Both the position numbers and the translations under genes were made by a program. The notes beneath the pieces are model-generated. The model had not been told where the DNA came from and ran no database searches. It saw nothing but the letters and a program-made list of their open reading frames with translations. 28,762 nt of DNA from Phoronis ovalis. Its lineage: Eukaryota > Phoronida > Phoronidae. The stretch is from positions 1 through 28,762 of the forward strand of contig JAOXYB010037173.1 in assembly GCA_028565635.1 (NCBI GenBank), read 5' to 3'. Shown here piece after piece: positions 19,993 through 28,762 of the stretch; within the stretch, counting starts at the first letter, position 1; each line of letters opens with the position of its first letter.

Positions 19993-20421
19993 TCTGATGA
20001 CTCACAAGCAAGTTGCATCCTAACAAATTCACACAAATTTACTGTACAAGTGTGTTATAAAATTTAATTTCCTACTTAAATCATCTGAATCAGATTCAGT
20101 TCTTGAATTTTTATCAAAATTCTGTATATTTATTAATATATTCTAGAATCACTTGCTGGAATTTGATCATGTATTGGAACAATTAATATGCCCACATTGT
20201 AAACATGATTGTGAATCAACCATCTATCAAAAATTTGCATATAAATACAATTTATAAATCATCTTCATAATTGCTGTTGGTAATAATAACATATATACCT
20301 TTCTGATAACTAAATGCAAATCAACCTACATCATATCATTCAGCTATATAGTTACCACTTTTTTTCTTGCAACTGTTACCTAAATATACTTATTTAGATA
20401 ATATACATGTACATGTAAAGT

Positions 20422-20430
20422 TATATATAG
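20422..20430 (+). promoter_or_regulatory. EPDR-C TATA box
   Basis: TATATATAG lies 152 bp upstream of the UTR exon donor at 20573/20574. The block downstream shares GGAAGCAGCATTTGAGACC with copy B. The extra ~40 bp relative to B are an insertion between TATA and this block, so the start site may differ. Confidence 0.45.
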
Positions 20431-20454
20431 ATAATTCTAACCAGAGTTCAATAG

Positions 20455-20573
20455 ATATGGCCACATAAACAGTTGTATTATTTAGTATACATGCAGTCTG
20501 CATTCAGAGGAGACAGAGTTGGAAGCAGCATTTGAGACCTATACTTAGCCTGATAGATATGCTAACATTTCAG
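20455..20573 (+). other. EPDR-C 5' UTR exon (start inferred)
   Basis: This segment is homologous to the EPDR-B UTR exon and ends ACATTTCAG|GTAAAA. The following intron (20574-21330) is longer than in B because of two insertions, about 20725-21035 and 21085-21235; between them AAATTCAACTTCTT and the flanks of B are still recognisable. Confidence 0.45.
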
Positions 20574-21332
20574 GTAAAACTGTATTTAGTCAATTTTTTT
20601 GGTTGTTCAAAGTGCTCTAGTGAAGCTGCCTGAAAACACGATTGAATACATGTTATGTATGCCAATGTTAATATTACTTTTATATTTGGACGTTTAATTC
20701 GAAATTTATATTCAATGCAAAATTATCAAGTTTTTACCAGGATGAACATTCTGCAGTTTTCTGCAATCAAATATGGCAAATTAGATATCATCCACGCCAT
20801 ACAAACTGTATTAATCTTTGCCAGCAAGCAAAACATTTATGTGTGCTGCATCCAGAACATTTATGTGATGTGTGATGTCCATTTTTGAGATGCAGATAAG
20901 CAATTATAGTAAAAATGGCAATCCAGTCTTTTGAGAGTGCTAAAGTTTCGATTTGTTTGGAAAAGAATTTGCTACTGGTTCGTTATGCCCTACCTAGAAC
21001 ATATTAATTGAAATTTATATTTTTATACCAAATTTAATTTTGTGTTGTTAGAATGAAATTCAACTTCTTGAAAAACTTTTTGGAAAATGATCCTTTTGAT
21101 CAGTATCTTCTGGCACCAAAGATTCTAAGCCTTCGGAAATGGGCGATTTTTCAGAGATTTCTGATAATTTATCCAGGAGCTGTTTTTCTGGGTGGGCTTA
21201 ATTGTTTTCGGAAAATTCTGGTACCAAGTTTGCTGATCTTTTAATCCATACCTTGTAAAATGGCAATTTTTCATTTAAACCTAAACATGTAGCACTATAT
21301 GAGCCTTTACGTGTGCCATTCTGTTTATAGCG

Positions 21333-24191
21333 ATGATAGTGACGAACATGCTGCTTAAAATTATTCTTCGGAGTACATTTTTTGCGGTAAAGCTGCTCAA
21401 AGACCATGCTGTGTGCCTGACCAGTTTGAAGCCTTAATGTTGATAGATTATGGTCTAGTGCAACCTCGTCCACATACAGCTATTTCAGGAGCTAACGGTA
21501 CTGCCAGAATTGCATATGATTATGTAAATAAGATGCAGTATGTACAGCTGAAACTCACAACATTTTCAACATCATTTCCCGTGAGAAAAAATGTTACGAC
21601 AGAGATATCAGATTTTAAGAAGGTTAGTAATATAGTCTATAGGGCCAAGTTGAAAATCATTTTTTATTCAAAAATTCCACTTTCATTGATACGGGTGAAA
21701 ACTAGTAGTAAAATAACAAGAGGATAATTTTTAATATGATAAAACTTTTAACTAATAAATTATAATGCAAGTTGCAGTTCATCAGATAACACAGACTATG
21801 TTGCAGTAAAAACTTGCCACTGTGAAATCAATGTCAATGATAATTACTTCACACGACTTTTGTAGGGATTAAAATACCAGATATTTCAAGATAGTGAATG
21901 TGGCATTAGCCAGGTAGATAATATGACACATCTGTGTATCCAAGGTAAATTAAACAACTTTTGACAAAACGAGGACAAAATCGTTTAACCCCCCCCCCGA
22001 TCAATTAGTTTGCACAATAAATCAATGGAAATTGATTGTGTTTATAACAATACAAACTGTCAAAATGTTGTTTTACGAATGTGGCAACCATTAATGAATT
22101 GCTAATTTCCGGGTTAATTTCACATACAATCAAGCCTTGTATACTTCTGTTTTTTGAATTATGAGATGTAGGTTCTGTTCAGAGGTGGCTTTCAATTTTC
22201 AAAAGATTTCATACTAGATATCCTGCGTATCCCATTCTCTCTTAGTTATAGGTAGCAGTTCGGAATTCAGGTGTAATATACTGCAATATGTTAGATGCAG
22301 TTTTAACAGTATGGATCCATATTTCATAGATTGGTAATAAAAGATAGCTGTTATGCTATTTACAGAGGATGCAAAGTATCTTGGACAAGTACATTTAGGT
22401 GGTGATGCAATTATCACTGACAAATTTTGGTATGAACTGTTTGCTGGTGGACCAAGTGTAACAGCATCAAAAAGGCATGTATATTGAATATGTTGAGGTG
22501 GCATCTTTACATCTTTAATTTTGCTTCTTTCAAGAAATAGTGGGCTGCTGTCTACCTGTATCTGTAATTTACTACATTAACTTTCCATGTTTGGTCCAAA
22601 AATATTACTTGAACCCAGGAGGTTGATCTTGCCCTAGGATATGATCCAGACCTACTAGGTCTAGGAGATCAAATTAGTGTGTGTTTAGGAAGTAAATCCA
22701 AACTATGGGTGCTCTGAACTTCCCCATGACAAACTGAGATTCTTGCCCAGGTGATCTCTTAGTGTATGGAGCTGATGGAGATGTGCCGCTGGCTCAGGGT
22801 AACTTTTTTTACGAATTTTAGTATATTTCAAGATATCTGTCATGCTCCTGTGGTATATTTTGGGTATAGTTTTTGAGGCCTAGTCAAGGAACTCTTTTGG
22901 AAAGGTAAATTTAGGGTCTACTTTCCGAGCAAAATTAGTGAACAATATCTAATAACTAAAACAAATAATGAATGCGCTGTACACTATTTATGACATCTGA
23001 TTTTGATTCCACATGTCGACTACTGGTAAATTTTGGGATACGTTTTAGAATTTTTGGTATATTTCATGGTTCGTTTTGGAATTTTTGGGGTCCAAATTCT
23101 CACATCTTTGGTATAGAGTTAGTCCAAAAATTTTACTCTCAGTTGCACACCCCCACCCCAAAATATACCCAAGAGACCCCCCGGAGATGCTTGGAGAAGC
23201 TCATTTTTCTAGGAGGTAATACAATTATATGACATCTAACTGTTTAGTTAAATCTAGCTAGATAAACTTGACAATAAATGATAGGTACAAAAAGGCAATT
23301 CTACATCAAATATGAGTAAAGGATATAGCCCTACATTTCAATACCCCTTCCAATTATAAGTGTTATTGTCACTATATAATACTGTTTCATTTCACAGGAT
23401 GCGTGCCAGTCAAAATTGAGGCATTAATGGCAATGAGGCACTTTATATTTCAACTCTATTTGAACGCTCCCATTGTTGATTTTGTGCCAGCCATTAAAAA
23501 TCGCAACATATTTAGTGTTCCGGACATATGCCATCATGCAAAGGTAATTTAATCTTTGCAGTAATCTTTTCAGTACTAAAGGTAACACAACTGAATAACA
23601 ATGTTCCACCATGCTGTAACAACTAATGTTACCATGTTTATTTTTCCGTTTCAATGGCTGTTAGTCAGTATTTTCAATTGTAGCTGTTGAATAATGAAGA
23701 AAAAATTCATCGAAATATGTACAAATCAGGTAATCGCTTCTTTTTTAATTCATAACATGAGACGACAGTGACAGTGACCGACAGGGTAGCAAGTGGGCAG
23801 GCACATTTCATAGAAGCCATATGTGGGTCTTCATAGCATAGTCACTATATGGCAAAAGGACACAATTTAATGCAACTGCATTGCATTAAAAATGAACTGG
23901 GACTAGGATACATAAAAACATCCGGTTCTTACCAGGTATTTTTTCTGGTGCAGTGAATGGGAAATGTTGATTTATGTTACTACTGAAGTGGATGGGAAAA
24001 TCAATTGTGTCCTTACACCATATCCCGATAGAACTTTTTATATAAAGGTCACCTTATTTAAATGTGATGGGGGACGGCCTAATAAGAAGTTTTAACATGA
24101 TAATAAACCTTTTTCTTTTCAGATTGAAACTTCAACCAAACTGCATCACAGCAGAAGAGAACTAACTCCGATCCTGCTCAGAGAACTGTGA
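21333..24191 (+). pseudogene. EPDR-C: ependymin-related copy with two frameshifts and a damaged donor
   Basis: Exon equivalents are 21331-21622, 21866-21944, 22366-22474, 23398-23543 and 24123-24191. They align exon for exon with EPDR-B, and CCVPDQFEA, VDNMT, YLGQVHLGGDA, NRNIFSVPDIC and a conserved LREL-stop end are all readable. Three lesions are visible. First, between the ATG (21333 or 21348) and the CCVPD codons one base is missing near GCGGTAAAGC, so either ATG runs into an early TAA; the mature frame has a TAA at 21356-21358 and no upstream ATG. Second, exon 3 lacks five bases after ACAGCA compared with B. Third, the exon 3 donor reads AAG|GCATGT instead of AAG|GTATGT; joining to exon 4 gives a stop within a few codons. 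Exons 4 and 5 are intact. The promoter persists, so it may be transcribed. Assembly errors are an alternative explanation. Confidence 0.85.
22745..23186. mobile_element. Diverged element of the CCCGGGG/GGGTAT-subrepeat type in EPDR-C intron 3
   Basis: This block begins with GATGTGCCGCTGG preceded by TATGGAGCTGATGG, and holds several ~30-bp units of the type TTTTGG(T/G)ATA..TTT. It ends GTTGCACACCCCCACCCC..GAGACCCCCCGGAG, which parallels the CTGCACACCC..GTGCTCCCCGGG end of 12449-12833. Ends are poorly defined and no target duplication was found. It is absent from the equivalent introns of copies A and B. Confidence 0.55.
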
Positions 24192-24957
24192 ATTATTATT
24201 TGTACACAAGACAAAAATGTTTCAATATTGAGTTAAAACAAGAGACCAGACTAGATTCTAGACTGTCAACAGTTATTTAGTATTTTCCACAACTATTAAC
24301 AGTTTCAAATCACAGCAATTCCACATTAATTAAGGTGGAAGAAAACCATTTGCTATGAATCTCTGATATTACTAGTGATATGAATCAAATTTTAATAAAT
24401 GGTTTTACTTAAATCAACTGCGTAGCTATTTGCTTCTCTGACAAATATGCTGATTGCCAACACTACTGATTAAATTTTACTATCAATTTATTATTAAAGT
24501 AGAATCAAGCACAAATTTTCTGCAAATTCACTGTAACAATTTCTTTCATCAGGTTCACACTTTGTAAAAGTGATCAGAGTTATTATTAGATACATAGCAC
24601 TGTCCCACTGCGTAACGTGCATCTATTGCTGACAACAAAACCATAATAATGGCCACCAGAAAAATATACTCAAAGAATAAATAGTCCCATTAACATTGTT
24701 ATATGTATACTGCTTATAAATTTATAAGCATTAATTAAATGAATTATAGCCTTAGCACTGGTGCTGTTAAAATTGTAATTTTTAAAACCAACAACATGGT
24801 TAGTATAACAATATCACATTTAACATATTTTGTCTTACTTAGATTGTTTAGACATGTGTAAAGTATCTGTTAATGCTGTGCAAATGCCTCTGTCAACATA
24901 AATATCATCACTGTGATTCGATGTCTATGTTTGGAAAAGATATGCCTAGACATTTCC
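24192..24957. other. Spacer between EPDR-C and STK19 (convergent 3' ends)
   Basis: About 770 bp of AT-rich DNA. AATAAA at 24394-24399 is the first plus-strand polyadenylation hexamer after EPDR-C. On the minus strand TTTATT (AATAAA read in reverse) occurs near 24487, a possible STK19 signal. No exon or repeat was recognised. Confidence 0.5.
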
Positions 24958-27900
24958 CTAATCCTTGAGCCGTAGTAGTGGTCCAGTTGTTGTTTGAATA
25001 CTGAAAGAAAAAGCGTGAAAAATAGTTTAAAATAGATCCTTCACAGAACACTTGAATTGAATAAAGGAACATTCATGCTTATAAGACTATCTGTTGCAAC
25101 ACACATAATTTTTAGACGAGTCTTTCTCCCTCCCCTCGCAACTGTAAAGTGGTGCTACAACCACTTCAGAAACTTCGGACACATTAGTTCAAACACTGAA
25201 TGTATTTGAGAGTTCTCGAAGTGCTCGTTGCACCATCTTGGAATTACCTCAGTAAATAACCATGGTCCTGCGGTAAGTTTGATTTTTTATTAAAAGAATT
25301 TTTTTGTTTGAAAATTCTAAAAATCACTTTTATAATTTGTGAGAAACTGAAGAATTTGGATAAAATCGTTGCTGAATTTTAAATATTTCACTGCATAATT
25401 CCAGAAGGACAGGATAAGATGACATTTAATGGATGCATTCATTTGATGTAAAAGCTGTGGGCAACTGTCTGAGAAATAAGAAGCTCAAGACAATGAGTCG
25501 GTTAACAATTGACTTTTTAACCAAAACTTATAAGGACACTATAACTTGTTAGCATGAAGAAAGATAGATAATTGAAATACAGAGAACCTGCATCTTACCA
25601 TGAAACCAGATCAGCACCTATAATATCATGTATGTGGTACGACATTCCTAATTTGGCAACTTTGGGTAATTTTCTCTCTTCAAGATCCTGAAAAATGTTC
25701 AATCATGTCTTATAAATGCTACACTCATACAAAAATACATACCTTAATTATTTTTGTTTATGGAAATGCTCAATTTAGCATGTGACCAGATATTTGACTC
25801 GAATGTTTCCAAAAAATGAGATTATATGCACCTACATAGCATAAACTTTTAGAATTCTTTTTTTTAAAGTATAATTTCTTGGAAATTATTAAAAAAAGTA
25901 GCTTTTTACGAAATGGCTGGCAAAGAAAACTCTCCCACTGTATGATCATATTCTTAGCTAGTGTTTGACTATGTACAAACCTTTTGTAATATTTCTTTGT
26001 ATTTGCACCTGCGAATCATAGTTAATACTGCCTTTCTGCCTCTAATGAAGCTTTTCATAAATGTTCCAGCTCCTGGTACTGCGAGCCACCAAGTTCCAAC
26101 ATCGCGAACAGTTAAAAGTCCAGCTTTCACTAACTGCCTGTAAGACAAAATGGCATATTTAAATAACACTATATGGGTTGCTCCATCTCTGCCTAATATA
26201 GTTTTATCAATTAAATTGACATATTTTTGAAATTTTATGATACTTATTTAGCTGCTTTTAATTCACAAAACAAAGCAGTCCTTTACTTCATCAAATATTA
26301 GTGTTTCCACATGGTAATCTTTTCGAAACTCTTTGTAGAGGAAGGATTCTCTTGACAAGAGATAAGACACTTTGTAACTTTTTGCAGAAAAGGATACTTT
26401 CTTATTCATTTGAAACTCACGTGATGTCTTCATCAGTGAAGCCGAAGTCCTTCAACATGGCACTTCTATTTAAACTCATATCTGAACAGTGGTTAATAAC
26501 ATCACTCATAAATTTATCTGAAACAACAAAACCTTTGTTAACAAACATATTTTTCAGAATCTAGAAAAAAAACAATTATCAAGCACTATTAAGAAAATAA
26601 ATGTCTAGAGAAAGCAACCCTTTTGCATTTATCTAAACATGACTATAAAGTAGAGTAAATATTTTTAACAGTCCATGATGACACAAGTGATGAAATTATT
26701 AATAGCTGCTATTACATAAAACAGAAAATCAACTTCCTGTACAATGTTTGTGTCAAATTTAGCAAACATACTTACATAACTTTTTATAGACTTGCACAAG
26801 TCTAAAATGATTTTTTGATACTGCTACTTTTTTTTAATAATGTTATTAATCTTATGTTTCATAATCATTAAAACATGAATTGTATTTATTACTTTACATT
26901 TTGAAGTTTTGAATTTTTCTTATCAGGCCATTTATAAAACAGGGGTATATATAAACATTGAAATTATGATATTTTATGTTGTATAAACATTTTCTCTAAC
27001 TAATAACTGAAAATATGATATTTTGTGTTGTGAAAATAAAATATTAAAGAAATAAAATATTAAATAAAATAAAATATTTGGCCAGGCAGACTTGAGCCAG
27101 TCTACACTTTTTAGTGTATAATTCTTACCTATCACAGTTTTGTCTACTGAAAGATCTTTAGTAAATTGCTGTACATGGTCGGCATAATCTTCTTTAAAAA
27201 TGACACCATATTGCTCGTTTTCTAGTCCAAGATGAAACAGGCAAATTTCACCCAGATTTTTCAGATCATTCTGTATGGAAAAAGTAGACTTCATAAATGC
27301 ATGCTCAAAAGTAGTTGGCTGACACTTTCAATGATACAAAGTTTTGGTAAGGTGTGATTCAGAAACAATAGATATAGCTGTGATATAAAGCGACAGACTT
27401 TTTAAATTTTAGTAGCCTGTGTGCTTGACTCTATGTCTAATATATAATTACCAGATAGTACACACCCCAAGGCAAGCAGTTTTTACTGGATACAGCACCT
27501 ACTTTGAAGCCACCTAGTCTATGGCATGCCAGTCGGAAGCTTGACAGCACATGCGCAGGAATAAAATTCTTGCCACCGACACAGCAGACCGATCTGTCCA
27601 CTAACATTGCACCAGAAAACTCTTTTAAGACAGTCTAGGCACGCCCTGAGGGGGGTACTGCTATCAAAAATATATATGTACCTCCTCATGGGCCCCCTTT
27701 TTATCAGGAGGTATCGTTTTCATGTTTATTCAACCATGGAGTGTGCATTTTGCAAATAAATTTTAATTTGGGGTATAATATTTTCACTAAATGATTTTAC
27801 AGCAGGGTGTCGCATTTTTGGGTGCAAATTCCCAGGATTTTGCTTATTGTTTTTTTGCCATAGGATGTACATTTGGATGCATATTTCTAGGATGTGTTAA

Positions 27901-28222
27901 CATGCATGTTTTTTTGCAAATAAATTTTTACCATGGGATAAGGTTTTTTACCGGTAGCCTGACACCCATCACTAAGTTTTTTGGCAAGCTCCACAACCTG
28001 GAGCTACACTCATATGATATATGATAATTTCTCTGAACATGCTTTCCATATTCAAACTATAAAGCACACTTACAAGTTGTTTATCCGCAGTGGTTCTGTT
28101 TTTCACAATACTGTACATTTGATGCTTAAGTATAATAGGTGGTATTCTGCCTTGAAATTTCTGTACAGGAATCCTGGTTTTTAAATATAAGAGCGCTGCC
28201 TTACTGTCATTAGGAATATCAC
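24958..28222 (-). CDS. STK19: STK19 homologue (winged-helix repair factor), six 3' exons, N-terminus missing
   Basis: Minus-strand exons are 28222-28074, 27270-27129, 26517-26421, 26137-25981, 25687-25599 and 25000-24958, phases 0,1,2,0,2, giving 224 residues plus stop. Landmarks shared with human STK19 are PPIILKHQMYSIV, TTADKQL, LFHLGLENEQYGVIFKEDY, KDFGFTDEDIT, GLLTVRDVGTWWLAVPGAG, YHIHDIIGADLV and TTTGPLLRLKD before the stop. There are no kinase motifs; STK19 is now regarded as a winged-helix DNA-binding factor in transcription-coupled nucleotide-excision repair, despite its name. The first visible exon starts in phase 1, so at least one upstream exon supplies the start; I found none in 28223-28762. 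The third exon has a competing acceptor 43 bp upstream (26561) that would shift the frame; the chosen acceptor gives TVIDKFMSDV, which fits the family. Confidence 0.93.
26964..27080. repeat. Low-complexity tandem AT repeats in an STK19 intron
   Basis: A ~48-bp direct repeat carries ATATGATATTTT(A/G)TGTTGT at about 26964 and 27012. Next to it, AAATAAAATATT-like words repeat three to four times (27035-27080). This is typical intronic low-complexity sequence. Confidence 0.5.
27645..28003. mobile_element. Second copy of the CCCGGGG/TTTACCAC-type element, in an STK19 intron
   Basis: The left end GAGGGGGGTACTGCTAT and the following TATATATGTACC parallel 12449-12833. The right end CACCCATCACTAAG..TTTTTTGGCAAGCTCCAC parallels CACCCTTACCAAC..TTTTTTGCCAAGTGCTCC in the same orientation. 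Internal units (TTTACCATGGGATAAG, GCAGGGTGTCGCATTTTT, ATAGGATGTACATTT) are more diverged than in copy 1. The element ends 70 bp from the donor side of the first visible STK19 exon. Target duplication is not evident, so it is the older insertion. Confidence 0.65.
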
Positions 28223-28762
28223 CTGCGAATGATAACATTTAGCAACAATAATAAACTGACTGTCAATAGTTTTATTAAAAGTTTATAAAATTAGAAACAA
28301 CTTGCATCTTCTATGTGTTACAATATTTCCAATACTTGTTTTGTCTTGATTGGAAATCTCGTCAATATGTTCCATCACTCATTGAGTGTAGTTTTTATAT
28401 AAAATATAACATTTTGAAGATATTCTAAATATTAAATCAGTATAAGGTTCACATGCTTAGTATTTATCCAATTAAAAGCCCCCATAAAAACCCAGTGCTT
28501 AGTCAAACGTCTAATTAAAAAGTCTGCATCTTCTCTTGTGCTTAAAAACGTGCTTTAAATTTATATTAAACTGTTTGTACATTTTCCATAAAACATCAGA
28601 CCTACCAAGTCTCACGCATTCGGCGTGAGGCTCACGCATTACCTTGCTTTCCACGCAACCACGCATGCGCCACTGAATCTCACGCATACCAACGAATCTC
28701 ACGCATACCTAAAAATCATCTTTTTGTTCGCAAACACCATTTTGTTAATTCATGTTTCTTTA
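28223..28762. other. Region upstream of the first visible STK19 exon
   Basis: The 540 bp should be STK19 intron, because the exon at 28222 starts in phase 1 after a CATTCGCAG acceptor. It is AT-rich except for the CACGC-rich repeat at 28611-28709. I found no exon encoding a plausible STK19 N-terminus, so the start lies beyond the window. Confidence 0.5.
28611..28709. repeat. CACGC-rich repeat with hairpin and 19-bp tandem pair
   Basis: CTCACGC (28611-28617) and GCGTGAG (28623-28629) form a perfect 7-bp inverted repeat around ATTCG. GAATCTCACGCATACC occurs at 28675-28690 and 28694-28709, a 19-bp period. Another CTCACGCATT lies at 28631. CTCACGCAT is thus present four times within 100 bp of otherwise AT-rich DNA, indicating a fragment of a dispersed repeat. 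Confidence 0.65.

Noticed and set aside
19896-20023. Alternative reading frame across the last EPDR-B exon, open about 20 codons beyond the chosen stop and with a plausible Cys and aromatic content.
   Set aside because: It does not fit the phase-0 junction from exon 4, the same frame meets a stop at once in EPDR-C, and the phase-0 frame is conserved in all three copies with a common EL-stop end.
20655-21244. Open frames of 77 and 63 codons between the EPDR-C UTR exon and its first coding exon.
   Set aside because: They fall in insertions within the 5' intron, have no counterpart in EPDR-B and show no domain.
26518-26560. Upstream extension of STK19 exon 3 encoding ILKNMFVNKGFVV.
   Set aside because: Joined to the phase-1 donor at 27129 it is out of frame; the acceptor at 26518/26519 gives the right phase and the family sequence.
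1-28762. Search for CRISPR arrays, tRNA, rRNA, bacterial operons, viral or reverse-transcriptase genes.
   Set aside because: By eye I saw no regular spacer array, no tRNA cloverleaf with its conserved boxes, and no polymerase, integrase or capsid motifs in any translated frame.

Overview
The window looks like AT-rich (roughly two thirds A+T by eye) nuclear DNA of an invertebrate animal. Coding sequence is broken into short exons with GT..AG introns, there are no operons, and several families of short non-autonomous transposons sit in introns and spacers. A tandem set of ependymin-related genes suits a lophotrochozoan, perhaps a bivalve mollusc, but the species cannot be fixed from the sequence; amphioxus, hemichordates and brachiopods are not excluded. 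All gene models were built by hand from exon phase, splice sites and recalled family sequences.

Layout, left to right. (1) 223-1130 (+): last two exons of a pentatricopeptide-repeat protein. (2) 1131-2628: spacer with a composite hairpin-bearing repeat. (3) 2629-5794 (-): complete seven-exon TVP23 (FAM18) Golgi membrane protein gene, 221 aa. (4) 5795-5911: a 117-bp head-to-head promoter. (5) 5912-7910 (+): complete two-exon PLD6/Zucchini-type mitochondrial phospholipase D, 230 aa, with a 364-bp TIR element flanked by an 8-bp target duplication in its only intron. (6) 8240-24191 (+): three tandem ependymin-related genes, here called EPDR-A, -B and -C. A (228 aa) and B (232 aa) are intact secreted proteins. 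C carries a 1-bp deletion in the signal-peptide region, a 5-bp deletion at the end of exon 3 and a GT-to-GC donor, and reads as a young pseudogene. All three have a TATA box about 110-150 bp upstream of a 5' UTR exon donor, so promoter, UTR exon, introns and 3' flank were duplicated together. (7) 24958-28222 (-): STK19 homologue, six exons with the N-terminal exon(s) not found. (8) 28223-28762: spacer with CACGC-rich repeats.

The genes do not form one pathway. TVP23 acts in Golgi/endosome membranes, PLD6 at the outer mitochondrial membrane in cardiolipin and piRNA metabolism, EPDRs outside the cell or in the secretory/lysosomal system, and STK19 in the nucleus in transcription-coupled repair. 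The most informative structures are the EPDR cluster with a decaying third copy, a transposon insertion proven by a paralogous empty site (12449-12833), and the TIR element in the PLD6 intron. I found no CRISPR array, tRNA, rRNA or clearly new multigene system.
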